NCBI RefSeq assembly: GCF_014851685.1
Contig: NZ_JACVAC010000011.1
Coordinates: 147,943-211,942 of the forward strand
Reading direction: 5' to 3'
Length of the DNA: 64,000 nt
Origin: Pseudomonas sp. PDM05
GTDB lineage: Bacteria; Pseudomonadota; Gammaproteobacteria; Pseudomonadales; Pseudomonadaceae
The notes under the pieces are model-generated. The model was not told the DNA's origin. It saw only the letters and a list, made by a program, of their open reading frames with translations, and made no database searches. A program made the translations under genes and the position numbers. Shown here in pieces: positions 9,296-18,117 of this stretch (position 1 is its first letter; each line of letters opens with the position of its first letter).

Positions 9296-9470
9296 TCCCG
9301 GCGCCCTCCTCCTCTCGGCTGCCAAGAATGGTGTGATCCGCAGCAAAGCCTTTATAAAAACTAAACACCTCGACTGGTTTTGCGCCTTTCGACAACACGC
9401 TGACCGCCCTACCTTCTCCCCACTCGCGAGGAGCACTTCGTTCATGCCTCCTTGCGATTGAGGAGTGATG

Positions 9471-10922
9471 ATGATCGACGTATTAGTAATTGGCGGCGGC
9501 AATGCCGCCTTGTGTGCGGCGTTGATGGCGCGAGAGGCCGGCGCTAGCGTGATGCTGCTGGAGGGCGCACCGAAAATCTGGCGCGGCGGCAACTCGCAAC
9601 ACACCCGAAACCTGCGATGCATGCACGAAGCACCGCAAGATGTATTGGTCGATGCCTATCCCGAAGAAGAATACTGGCAGGATCTGCTGAAGGTCACCGG
9701 CGGGATTACCAACGAAAAGCTTGCTCGTATTGTGATCCGCGCCTCGTCGAACTGCCGTGACTGGATGCGCTCCCACGGTGTGCATTTTCAGCCGTCGTTG
9801 TCCGGTGCTCTGCATGTTGCGCGTACCAATGCGTTTTTCATGGGCGGCGGCAAAGCCTTGGTCAACGCGTACTTCCGCAGCGCCGAGCGGCTGGGCGTGA
9901 AAATCCGCTACAACGCTCAAGTCACCGACATCGAGTTGAAGGACGGAGCATTCGTCGCGGCCCATCTCGGTGAGCGTGAGGTCGACGGACAGCGTTTGCC
10001 TGCCGAGCGAATCCAGGCCAGGACCTGTGTTCTGGCGGCTGGCGGTTTCGAGTCGAACCGCGAGTGGCTGCGCGAGGCCTGGGGCCAGAACGAGCGCGGA
10101 GAATGGCCTTCTGACAACTTTCTGATTCGTGGGACGCGCTTCAATACCGGCGTGCTGCTGCAACGCATGCAGAACCTGGGCGCCGACTTTATCGGCGATC
10201 CCACCCAAGCGCATATGGTGGCCATCGACGCGCGTGCGCCCCTGTATGACGGCGGTATCTGTACCCGTATCGATTGCGTATCGCTGGGCGTAGTGGTCAA
10301 TCGCGACGGCGAACGCTTCTATGACGAAGGCGAGGATTTCTGGCCCAAGCGCTATGCGATCTGGGGCCGCCTGGTGGCGGGTCAACCCGGTCAACAGGCC
10401 TACTCAATCATCGATCAACAAGCCCTCGGCCGCTTCATGCCTCCGGTGTTTCCGGGCACTAAAGCCAACTCCCTGCAAGACCTGGCGCGCCAGTTGAAGC
10501 TTCCCGTGACGCAATTTGTCAAAACCATCGAGGCATACAACGCCGCCTGCCGCGTCGGCACGTTCGACCACACCGCGCTGGACAACTGCCACACCGAAGG
10601 TTTGACACCCGCCAAAACCCATTGGGCCCGCCCATTGGTAAAGCCCCCCTTCTGCGCCTACCCACTCAAGCCAGGCGTGACCTTCACCTATCTGGGGCTG
10701 GCTACCGACGATACCGCCGCCGTTCATTTCAACGGCAAGCCCAGCCCCAACCTGTTTGTCGCAGGAGAAATGATGGCGGGCAACGTATTGGGAAAGGGCT
10801 ATACCGCCGGCATCGGCATGGCCATTGGTACCGCATTCGGTCGTATCGCCGGTGTGCAAGCCGCGGCTGCGGCCGGCTTCCTGACCCCTTCCTCCACGGA
10901 GCCCCAACATGCAGCTGTTTGA
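9471..10922 (+). CDS. tcuA: Tricarballylate dehydrogenase TcuA (FAD flavoprotein)
   Basis: 483 residues. The N-terminal dinucleotide-binding fold (VLVIGGGNAALCAALMAREAG) and the C-terminal FAD-contact block (GEMMAGNVLGKGYTAGIGMAIGTAFGRIAG) mark the fumarate reductase/succinate dehydrogenase flavoprotein family, and the arrangement with tcuB and tcuC identifies tricarballylate dehydrogenase. It oxidises tricarballylate to cis-aconitate. Three start codons are stacked (GTG ATG ATG at 9465-9473); the last is preferred because AGGAG at 9461-9465 is then five bases away. The 3' end overlaps tcuB by 14 bases, so coupled translation is likely. Confidence 0.9.
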   Translation: MIDVLVIGGGNAALCAALMAREAGASVMLLEGAPKIWRGGNSQHTRNLRCMHEAPQDVLVDAYPEEEYWQDLLKVTGGITNEKLARIVIRASSNCRDWMRSHGVHFQPSLSGALHVARTNAFFMGGGKALVNAYFRSAERLGVKIRYNAQVTDIELKDGAFVAAHLGEREVDGQRLPAERIQARTCVLAAGGFESNREWLREAWGQNERGEWPSDNFLIRGTRFNTGVLLQRMQNLGADFIGDPTQAHMVAIDARAPLYDGGICTRIDCVSLGVVVNRDGERFYDEGEDFWPKRYAIWGRLVAGQPGQQAYSIIDQQALGRFMPPVFPGTKANSLQDLARQLKLPVTQFVKTIEAYNAACRVGTFDHTALDNCHTEGLTPAKTHWARPLVKPPFCAYPLKPGVTFTYLGLATDDTAAVHFNGKPSPNLFVAGEMMAGNVLGKGYTAGIGMAIGTAFGRIAGVQAAAAAGFLTPSSTEPQHAAV

Positions 10923-12066
10923 CCCCAAGGCACCGGGCAATTTGATTCCCGTACTCAACCTTGACGAAAGCGAAGTTCAGCGACAAATGACCGTTTGCAA
11001 CGCCTGCCGTTACTGCGAGGGCTTCTGCGCTGTATTCCCAGCCATGACAAGGCGTCTGGAGTTTTCTCAGGCGGATATCCACTACCTGGCGAACCTTTGC
11101 CATAACTGCGGTGCGTGCCTGCATGCCTGTCAGTACGCTGCCCCTCACGAATTCGAAATCAATGTGCCCAAGGCCATGGCCAAAGTCCGTCTCGACACTT
11201 ATGCCGAGTACGCCTGGCCACAGGTGATGGGCAAGTTGTACCGGCGCAACGGGTTGGCTCTGGCGCTGGCATCCGGTGCAGGGCTGGCACTGTTCCTGTG
11301 CCTCACGTTGTTGGCGATGGGCAATCTGTTTACCGCAATGCCCGGGGGGAATTTCTACGGGATCTTTCCGCATAACACGCTGGCGCTGATGTTCGGTGCG
11401 GTCTTCGGTTTCGCGGTACTTGCCTTGACGATTGGCGTGCGGCGCTTCTGGCGCAACGTTTCACCGGCGGATGCGTCCCCGCAGGAAAAGACCGCCGCTG
11501 CATTGGAGGCCACAGCCAACGTCGCGCGCCTCAAATACCTGGACGGAGGTCATGGCGAGGGCTGCAATAACGCCGACGATCAGTTCACCCTGTGGCGGCG
11601 GCGTTTCCACCACTTCACCTTCTACGGCTTCATGTTGTGCTTCGCCGCCACCAGTGTCGCCACGCTTTACCATTTCCTGCTGGACTGGTCGGCGCCCTAC
11701 CCCGTCCTGAGTTTGCCGGTGATGCTGGGCATCGCAGGTGGAGTTGGCCTGCTGATAGGCCCCGCAGGCCTGTTGTGGTTGAACCTGCGTCGCAATCCTG
11801 AGCACGGCGACGAACACCAGAAGCCCATGGATCGTGGCTTTATCGCGCTGCTGTTTCTAGTCAGCGCCAGCGGCCTGGCACTCCTGGCGTTTCGCGAAAG
11901 CGCTGCCCTGGGCTTGATGCTGGCGATCCATCTCGGCCTGGTCATGGCGTTTTTCCTGACCATGCCCTACAGCAAATTCGCCCATGGCATTTTCCGCAGC
12001 GCCGCGCTGCTCAAGTACTCCATCGAAAAACGCCAACCCAACCCGATTAACGCCACAAGCGATTGA
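10909..12066 (+). CDS. tcuB: TcuB iron-sulfur membrane electron-transfer protein
   Basis: 385 residues. Two 4Fe-4S cysteine clusters near the N-terminus, CNACRYCEGFC (about 28-38) and CHNCGACLHACQ (about 64-75), are followed by about six hydrophobic segments (for example about 122-145, 158-178, 235-255, 265-285, 305-325 and 330-350). In Salmonella, TcuB reoxidises the FADH2 of TcuA and passes electrons to the membrane quinone pool. It shares 14 bases with tcuA. The C-terminal hydrophobic half resembles a cytochrome-type membrane anchor. Confidence 0.9.
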   Translation: MQLFDPKAPGNLIPVLNLDESEVQRQMTVCNACRYCEGFCAVFPAMTRRLEFSQADIHYLANLCHNCGACLHACQYAAPHEFEINVPKAMAKVRLDTYAEYAWPQVMGKLYRRNGLALALASGAGLALFLCLTLLAMGNLFTAMPGGNFYGIFPHNTLALMFGAVFGFAVLALTIGVRRFWRNVSPADASPQEKTAAALEATANVARLKYLDGGHGEGCNNADDQFTLWRRRFHHFTFYGFMLCFAATSVATLYHFLLDWSAPYPVLSLPVMLGIAGGVGLLIGPAGLLWLNLRRNPEHGDEHQKPMDRGFIALLFLVSASGLALLAFRESAALGLMLAIHLGLVMAFFLTMPYSKFAHGIFRSAALLKYSIEKRQPNPINATSD

Positions 12067-12113
12067 TCGCAGCACCACTCATTCCAAAAACAATATTGAT
12101 CACCACGGTAGCC

Positions 12114-13412
12114 ATGATGAAAACAACAACTCAAGACACTCGATCCAAAGGGTCGAAACTGGGCGCCATCCTGCGGGTCACGAGCGGCAATTTTCTCGAA
12201 CAGTTCGACTTCTTCCTGTTCGGGTTCTATGCAACTTACATCTCCCAGACATTCTTTCCGACTACCAGCGAGTTCGCCTCGTTAATGATGACCTTCGCCG
12301 TATTCGGCTCGGGATTTCTGATGCGACCGCTGGGCGCTATCGTGCTGGGCGCTTACATCGACAAGGTGGGCCGGCGCAAGGGGCTGATCGTGACGCTGTC
12401 GATCATGGCCGCGGGCACTGTCTTGATCGCCTTGGTTCCAGGCTACGCCAGCATAGGCATCGCAGCGCCGATATTGGTGTTGCTCGGGCGCCTGTTGCAG
12501 GGATTCTCCGCGGGTGCGGAAATGGGTGGTGTTTCCGTGTACCTGGCTGAAATTGCCACGCCCGGACGCCGGGGCTTCTTTACCAGTTGGCAGTCGGCCA
12601 GCCAACAAGTGGCCATCATTCTTGCGGCTGCGTTGGGCTATACAATTAACGCCTCCATGGAGGCTGCCGACGTTGCCGCCTGGGGCTGGCGTATCCCATT
12701 TTTCATTGGTTGCCTGATTATCCCGTTCATCTTCATTATTCGCCGCTCGCTACAGGAAACCGATGCATTCAAAGCGCGCAGCCATCACCCAAGCGCCAGT
12801 GAAGTCTTTCGCTCAATGCGGGACAACTGGCGCACGGTACTGGCTGGTGGTCTGTTAGCGTCGATGACCACCACCACGTTCTATCTCATTACCGTCTACA
12901 CCCCGACTTTCGGCCGGTCGGTACTCAACCTGAGTACCAGTGACAGTCTGGTGGTCACGCTCTTCGTCGGCCTTAGCAAGTTCATCTGGCTGCCCATCGG
13001 CGGTACGATTTCTGATCGCATTGGCCGTCGCCCCTTGCTATTGGCGGTCTCCTTGCTGTGCATCTTCACCGCCTATCCCGCCATGCATTGGCTGGCCGCG
13101 GCGGCAAGTTTCGAACGACTGCTCGCTGTGCTGCTGTACTTCTCTTTCTTCTTTGGCATTTACAACGGCGCGATGGTTGCGGCATTGACCGAGGTGATGC
13201 CTCAGAACGTACGAGTCGTAGGGTTTTCCCTGGCATTCAGTTTGGCGACGGCTGTGTTCGGCGGCTTTACCCCCGCCGTATCAACAATCCTGGTGCAGAC
13301 AACAGGTGACAAGGCGTCGCCCGCCTACTGGCTGATGTTTGCAGCGTTGTGCGGATTCACAGCGACAACGATCCTGTATCGCAGGCCAAAAGCACTGCCC
13401 GTCAACGCTTGA
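12114..13412 (+). CDS. tcuC: TcuC tricarballylate/citrate:H+ symporter (MFS)
   Basis: 432 residues, a 12-segment MFS transporter of the metabolite:H+ symporter branch: NFLEQFDFFLFGFYATYIS near TM1, GSGFLMRPLGAIVLGAYIDKVGRRKGL as the 2-3 loop motif, and DRIGRRPLLL in the second half. It should import tricarballylate or related tricarboxylates. The frame is open back to a TTG at 12063, but ATG at 12114 or 12117 gives the normal N-terminus. An AACAACAA motif lies in codons 3-6 and AAAAACAA lies 21 bases upstream; both fit the Hfq/Crc repressor target. Last gene of tcuABC; it converges on the chemoreceptor gene. Confidence 0.88.
   Translation: MMKTTTQDTRSKGSKLGAILRVTSGNFLEQFDFFLFGFYATYISQTFFPTTSEFASLMMTFAVFGSGFLMRPLGAIVLGAYIDKVGRRKGLIVTLSIMAAGTVLIALVPGYASIGIAAPILVLLGRLLQGFSAGAEMGGVSVYLAEIATPGRRGFFTSWQSASQQVAIILAAALGYTINASMEAADVAAWGWRIPFFIGCLIIPFIFIIRRSLQETDAFKARSHHPSASEVFRSMRDNWRTVLAGGLLASMTTTTFYLITVYTPTFGRSVLNLSTSDSLVVTLFVGLSKFIWLPIGGTISDRIGRRPLLLAVSLLCIFTAYPAMHWLAAAASFERLLAVLLYFSFFFGIYNGAMVAALTEVMPQNVRVVGFSLAFSLATAVFGGFTPAVSTILVQTTGDKASPAYWLMFAALCGFTATTILYRRPKALPVNA
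12122..12129 (+). promoter_or_regulatory. tcuC: Hfq/Crc target motif in tcuC start region
   Basis: AACAACAA fits the AAnAAnAA sequence bound by Hfq with Crc. It lies within the first codons; a second match AAAAACAA is at 12086-12093. This placement suits translational repression under good carbon supply. Confidence 0.55.
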
Positions 13413-13572
13413 TGAAAGCGAGGGCTGGGCGGAAATCAGGACGTTGCGCTGAATAAATATCTGGCCTTGGCCTGCATTGACTCGTCTACGTATCAATGCG
13501 GGCCGACAACGCACCTATCCCGTCCAACGCCCTGCCCCTCCATCGACCTGACTGGCGCCGTACAGCACGGCA

Positions 13573-15246
13573 TCAGATTTTGAATTGTCCCAGCAAGCTT
13601 TGCAGGCGATTACCGATCATATACAACTCATCGACTGTCTTGACCCCGAGCTGAGTCTGGCCGGCCACGCTGTCAATGGCGCGTGCGATCTGATGCACCC
13701 CGCGGTTGATCTCTTCAGCCACCGAGGTCTGCTCCTCTGCAGCGCTCGCGATTTGTGCGTTCATCGCATTGATAGTGGCGATCAGTTCAACCGTGTTACC
13801 CAGAAACTCCCCCGCCTGATCGGCCTGAGCATTAGCGCCTTGAGCGGCTTGGGTGGATTGGTGCATGGCACTGACTACGCCACCCGTGGTGCCCTTGAGA
13901 CGCTCAACCATTGCCTGGATTTCCTCGGTACTGCGCTGAGTACGACTGGCCAGGGCTCGCACTTCATCAGCCACCACCGCAAACCCGCGCCCGGCAGCAC
14001 CGGCACGGGCAGCTTCAATGGCTGCATTGAGTGCCAGAAGATTGGTCTGTTCCGCAATCGAGCGAATGACATCCAGCACGGTGACGATTGCGGTCACATC
14101 GTCTTGAAGACTCTTCATGGCGACGCCGCTCTCATCAAGCTCCACGGTCAGCGCCTGAATTCGAGTCATGCTGCCATTGACTATTTGCCTGGCGTGGCGG
14201 GACTGTCTGTCGGTCTCGACGGCTGCATCTGCAGCACTTTGTGCACTGACCGACACTTCTTGTGCCGCCGATGACATCTCGTTTATCGCCGCAGCCACCT
14301 GGTCGGTTTCCTGGCGCTGCTGATCCATAGCGCGGTCGATTTGCCTGCTCTGCTCGGCCACATGGCTCACCGATCCATTCAAGTGCTCGCTCATGGCAAC
14401 GATCTGGCTGACGAGGCTGTGAATCTTTTCGATAAACGCATTGAACGAACCGGCAAGTTGTCCCAGCTCATCTCGACTGACACGCGGCAGACGCCGCGTC
14501 AGATCACCCTCACCCGCCGCGATTTCGTCAAGATGGGTTCGGATCAGGGTCAGGGGCCGCAAACTGCGCCTGACCAGCAGTAGCGTCAGAGCCCCAATAA
14601 TGCCAATCAGTGCGGTAGCGGTGATGGCAATGCTGTACATCAAATGGCGTACCCGTAGATCAACGTCGGCCCGCACCTTGGCGACCTGAACCTCAATGCT
14701 GTCCAGGTTGATCGCGGTGACCACGATCATGTCCCACTTGGGCAAATAAAAGCTGTATGCGAGCTTCGGCACGACTTTATCGGTGTTGACCACTCCACCT
14801 GAATAGTTGACGAAGTGAGTGTCATTTTTTGCCGCTGCAACCATTTCACGGTTCAAGAAAATCCCGTTGATGTCTTTGCGGTCACTCATGTTAATGCCCA
14901 CGCCTTCGCTGCTGTCACCGCGAAACAGGCGCACAACCTGGCTGTCATACCCGATGAAATAGCCGTCATCACCATACTTCACTTTCGACAAGCGGCTGAT
15001 TGCCAAGGCTCGGCTGGAGGAATCCCCGGGAGCAGCTCGATCATAAAGCTCGGCTATAGAAGTGCGCGCAATGCTCGCGTAATCCTTGAGCCGTATGCGG
15101 CTCTCCTCAAGCAGTCGCTCGCGGGTCTGAGTGACTTCCTGCTCGGCCTGGGACTGCAAAGTGCCGCGGGCGCTCAAACCTAAAACCAGAGCAAACAACA
15201 TCACTGGTAATAAGGTCAGCAACAGTATTTTGGTTTTGAACGACAT
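13573..15246 (-). CDS. sCache-type chemoreceptor in carboxylate island
   Basis: 557 residues. TM1 (about 8-26), then a periplasmic sCache_2-like domain (about 35-190) with the family blocks KYGDDGYFIGYDSQ, GVGINMSDRKDINGIFLNREM and SFYLPKWDMIVVTAINLD, then TM2 (about 203-227), HAMP and a full signalling domain (SIAEQTNLLALNAAIEAARAG). It ends shortly after the signalling helices with no tether. Family knowledge: sCache_2 receptors such as P. putida McpP bind small carboxylic acids. The gene is the last of five on the minus strand with porin and carriers for carboxylates, 80 bases behind the porin, so a carboxylate ligand is the natural inference. The ligand has not been shown. Confidence 0.9.
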   Translation of the reverse strand: MSFKTKILLLTLLPVMLFALVLGLSARGTLQSQAEQEVTQTRERLLEESRIRLKDYASIARTSIAELYDRAAPGDSSSRALAISRLSKVKYGDDGYFIGYDSQVVRLFRGDSSEGVGINMSDRKDINGIFLNREMVAAAKNDTHFVNYSGGVVNTDKVVPKLAYSFYLPKWDMIVVTAINLDSIEVQVAKVRADVDLRVRHLMYSIAITATALIGIIGALTLLLVRRSLRPLTLIRTHLDEIAAGEGDLTRRLPRVSRDELGQLAGSFNAFIEKIHSLVSQIVAMSEHLNGSVSHVAEQSRQIDRAMDQQRQETDQVAAAINEMSSAAQEVSVSAQSAADAAVETDRQSRHARQIVNGSMTRIQALTVELDESGVAMKSLQDDVTAIVTVLDVIRSIAEQTNLLALNAAIEAARAGAAGRGFAVVADEVRALASRTQRSTEEIQAMVERLKGTTGGVVSAMHQSTQAAQGANAQADQAGEFLGNTVELIATINAMNAQIASAAEEQTSVAEEINRGVHQIARAIDSVAGQTQLGVKTVDELYMIGNRLQSLLGQFKI

Positions 15247-15326
15247 CGTTGAAATCCTTTACCCAATCCTATGAAGCCGCCGCAGAAGAGGCGGCCTGCG
15301 ACAATCGCAAGGCCGCGTTCAGGAGA

Positions 15327-16580
15327 TCACCAGAGGGCGATGTCGTAGGTAAAGTAGATCCGGTTGCTGTCACGGCCACGGGAATAATCAGAGCGATAAA
15401 CGTAGTTACGCAACCGCACACCCAGACCCTTGAAGGTGCCTTGTTGCACGACGTACGCCAGTTCGGCATCACGCTCCCACTCTTTTACCGCGGTGTTGGA
15501 CTTACCGTCGTTACCACTCAGATACCGGGTGGAGAACGTCAGGCCCGGCACGCCGACGGCAGCAAAGTTATAGCCGTAGTTGAGCATCCAGGTTTTTTCA
15601 TCCTCCTCGACGAACTTACCTATGCCGGCGTTGCTGAAGGAATAGATCGTTGCACCGCTGATAAAAGGCAATCCGGCATCACCCCTGAGGGTCTGGTAGC
15701 CGCCACCGAAGGTATGGCCGGAAATGGCGTAGGACAGTTGCCCGCTGAGCATGTCGTTGTCGATCTTGCCCCCGTAGGCAGAGCCCGTATCGATACTGTT
15801 GAAGTAGCGTAAATCACTGGTCAGCACGCCGCCGCCCAAGGGTAGATCGTGCTGGATACCTGCAAAATTCTGACGATAAAAGTTTTCCAGTTCGCCGTAG
15901 AAGTAACTCAAACGAACGCTTTTCCCCAACTTGTATTCGGCCCCGGCATAGCTGAAGTCCCCTGATTTATCTCCGCGATAACCGTCGGGCACGATCGGCA
16001 TGCTGTCGGTGGAGTCACGCAGCTTGAATCGATCCAGGTAACCCCCGGTGAGAGTGAGGTTCTCGATGTCGACGCTACTGATCTGTGTGCCTTGATACGT
16101 TTGCGGCAATAGTCGCGCATCGTTGTAGATCAGCACTGGAGTCTTGGGTAACAAGGTGCCGTATTTGACCGTGGTCTTGGCCAGCCGGACCTTGGCAGTC
16201 ATACCCAGGCTTGCGAATTCGTCAGCCGCGCGACCGTCATCATGGACGGGCAACAAGCCAGTGCCGCTGCGGCCACGGCCGGAATCGAGCTTGACCCCGA
16301 GCAGGCCAAGGGCATCCACCCCAAACCCGATGGTGCCGGGGGTAAACCCTGACTGGTAATCCAACAGAAATCCTTGGGCCCACTCGGTTCGCTCGCTCTT
16401 GGCCGTGCTTGCCGATTTCGCACTCAAACCATGCTCGTCGCGGAAATTTTCATTGAAATAGACGTTGCGCAATTGCAGCTTGAGCTTGCTGTCATCGATA
16501 AATCCTTCTGCATTGGCACTGGTCAGCGGCAACAAACCAAGAAGTGAAAACAGCGCCCGTCGGGTGTGCAAAGTGGTCAT
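15327..16580 (-). CDS. OprD-family outer-membrane porin
   Basis: 417 residues. Signal peptide (MTTLHTRRALFSLLGLLPLTSANA, cut near residue 24), then an OprD-type beta-barrel: GFIDDSKLKLQLRNVYFNENFRD at the N-terminus, repeated aromatic strands and a C-terminal strand ending RIYFTYDIALW with a terminal aromatic residue. OprD proteins admit specific small solutes; OpdH of P. aeruginosa takes cis-aconitate. The genomic setting suggests a tricarboxylate channel, but the exact subfamily cannot be decided by eye. AACAACAA (minus strand, 16594-16601) lies just upstream of the ribosome-binding site. Confidence 0.9.
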   Translation of the reverse strand: MTTLHTRRALFSLLGLLPLTSANAEGFIDDSKLKLQLRNVYFNENFRDEHGLSAKSASTAKSERTEWAQGFLLDYQSGFTPGTIGFGVDALGLLGVKLDSGRGRSGTGLLPVHDDGRAADEFASLGMTAKVRLAKTTVKYGTLLPKTPVLIYNDARLLPQTYQGTQISSVDIENLTLTGGYLDRFKLRDSTDSMPIVPDGYRGDKSGDFSYAGAEYKLGKSVRLSYFYGELENFYRQNFAGIQHDLPLGGGVLTSDLRYFNSIDTGSAYGGKIDNDMLSGQLSYAISGHTFGGGYQTLRGDAGLPFISGATIYSFSNAGIGKFVEEDEKTWMLNYGYNFAAVGVPGLTFSTRYLSGNDGKSNTAVKEWERDAELAYVVQQGTFKGLGVRLRNYVYRSDYSRGRDSNRIYFTYDIALW

Positions 16581-16593
16581 GGCAAACTACTCA

Positions 16594-16601
16594 TTGTTGT
16601 T
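16594..16601 (-). promoter_or_regulatory. Hfq/Crc target motif before OprD porin
   Basis: AACAACAA on the minus strand, 13 bases before the porin start, next to its ribosome-binding site. Confidence 0.55.
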
Positions 16602-16620
16602 TTTAGAGTGCAGGACAGTG

Positions 16621-16642
16621 CGCGCCTCGCTTGCGAGGCGCG
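16621..16642. promoter_or_regulatory. Perfect hairpin between CitMHS and porin genes
   Basis: CGCGCCTCGC-TT-GCGAGGCGCG, a ten-base-pair perfect repeat in the 91-base gap. It has no T-run after it in either direction (a T-run precedes it on the minus strand), so it may be an mRNA-processing or stability element rather than a terminator. Confidence 0.5.
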
Positions 16643-16671
16643 TCAGGAAAAAACAGGTGGTGTAGGCTGAT

Positions 16672-17976
16672 TCAGGTGAAGAGACTGATCGCCCCGGTCA
16701 GCAGGGCTAGCGCGGTAATCACCAGGGAAGTGAGTACCGCCCATTTGACGGTGGCTCTCTGGAAGTCGCCGATGTCGCGATCAACCATGCCCACCAGCAA
16801 CAGGGTTGAAGCTACCAACGGACTCATCAGGTGTACCGGCTGGCCGAGAATCGATGCGCGGGCGATCTCCACCGGGTCAATGCCATACGCCGCAGCGGCA
16901 TTCGCCAGGATGGGCACCACGCCGAAGTAGTAAGCATCGTTGGACAGCACGAAGGTCAGCGGCATGCTGGTAATTGCCACTACCAGTGGGAACAGATGCC
17001 CCCAAGACGGCGGAATCCAGTCAACCAGGGTTTGCGCCAGAGAGTCGACCATCTTGGTGCCCGAAAAAATCCCGGCAAAGATACCGGCGGCAAATACCAG
17101 AAGTACGACGGTCATCGCGTTGCCCGAATGGGCAAGGATGCGCTCCTTCTGAATATCCAGTTGCGGATAGTTGATCATCAGCGCCAGTACGAACCCGATC
17201 AGGAACAGGATCGCGGAATGCATGATCCCCATCACCAGTGCGATCATCACCGCGATCACCAACAGCAGGTTGACGTAGGCCAGCTTCGGGCGCTTGTGCG
17301 GAGTGTCTTCAAGAATCGCCTTGATGTAGCAGTCGCCGCCGCCGCTTTCCAATTGGATATTACCGATACGCTTGCGCTCGGCACGACCCAGCAGGAAGGC
17401 GGTGAAGACCACCCACATCGCACCGCCGATCATGGTCGGCAGCAAGGGCACGAAATAGGCACCGGCATCCAGGCCCAGCGCCGCGATCGCCCGGGTCGCT
17501 GGCCCTCCCCAAGGGGTCATGCCACTCATGATGCTCAGAGAAAGCATGGCAATGGTCGCCAGAATCATTGGATTCATCCCGATACGTTTGTATAGGGGAA
17601 GCATTGCCGCACAGGTAATCATGTAGGTGGTGGTGCCATCACCGTCCAGGGCCACCACCAGCGACAGCAACGCTGTGCCAACAGCGATTTTCATCGGGTC
17701 GCCGTTGACGCGTTTGAGGATCTTGCGAATCAGCGGGTCAAACAGGCCAGCGTCGATCATCAAGCCAAAAAACAAGATCGCGAACAGCAGAAGCGCAGCC
17801 GAAGGCGCGACCATTTTCAAGCCATCGAGCATCATCTTGCCGGTAGTGCCACCGAAACCGCCAATGACGGCAAACACAATCGGCACCACTGTCAGGGCGA
17901 CAATCGGCGACAACCGTTTGGTCATTATCAGGACGGTGAAGACCACCACCATGGCCAAGCCAAGCAATGCGAGCAT
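16672..17976 (-). CDS. CitMHS-family citrate-metal:proton symporter
   Basis: 434 residues with about 11-12 hydrophobic segments. The start MLALLGLAMVVVFTVLIMTKRLSP, the motif LDGDGTTTYMITCAAMLPLY and the block SGMTPWGGPATRAIAALG are characteristic of the CitMHS family (Bacillus CitM/CitH), which imports citrate complexed with divalent metal. It lies between the DctA-type carrier and the OprD porin on the same strand. AAGAACAA (17989-17996, minus strand) lies 13 bases upstream of the ATG, overlapping the purine-rich ribosome-binding region, which fits Hfq/Crc control. Confidence 0.92.
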   Translation of the reverse strand: MLALLGLAMVVVFTVLIMTKRLSPIVALTVVPIVFAVIGGFGGTTGKMMLDGLKMVAPSAALLLFAILFFGLMIDAGLFDPLIRKILKRVNGDPMKIAVGTALLSLVVALDGDGTTTYMITCAAMLPLYKRIGMNPMILATIAMLSLSIMSGMTPWGGPATRAIAALGLDAGAYFVPLLPTMIGGAMWVVFTAFLLGRAERKRIGNIQLESGGGDCYIKAILEDTPHKRPKLAYVNLLLVIAVMIALVMGIMHSAILFLIGFVLALMINYPQLDIQKERILAHSGNAMTVVLLVFAAGIFAGIFSGTKMVDSLAQTLVDWIPPSWGHLFPLVVAITSMPLTFVLSNDAYYFGVVPILANAAAAYGIDPVEIARASILGQPVHLMSPLVASTLLLVGMVDRDIGDFQRATVKWAVLTSLVITALALLTGAISLFT

Positions 17977-17988
17977 AGGTAAGTTCTC

Positions 17989-17996
17989 TTGTTCTT
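17989..17996 (-). promoter_or_regulatory. Hfq/Crc target motif before CitMHS gene
   Basis: AAGAACAA on the minus strand matches AAnAAnAA, 13 bases before the ATG. Confidence 0.5.
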
Positions 17997-18035
17997 ATGA
18001 GTAGCGTGGCCGACGCGCAGGCGTACGACCCCGTG

Positions 18036-18070
18036 CCCGCCAGATGGCCCGATCAACGTTACCTGGCGGG
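18036..18070. promoter_or_regulatory. Inverted repeat between DctA and CitMHS genes
   Basis: CCCGCCAG and CTGGCGGG, eight bases each, separated by 19 bases, lie in the 141-base gap. No T-run follows, so it is more likely an RNA-stability hairpin than a terminator. Confidence 0.35.
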
Positions 18071-18117
18071 GGGTTGTTCTTGAGGTAATTAAAGGGTCTT
18101 GAGTCAGCCGCGGCCGG

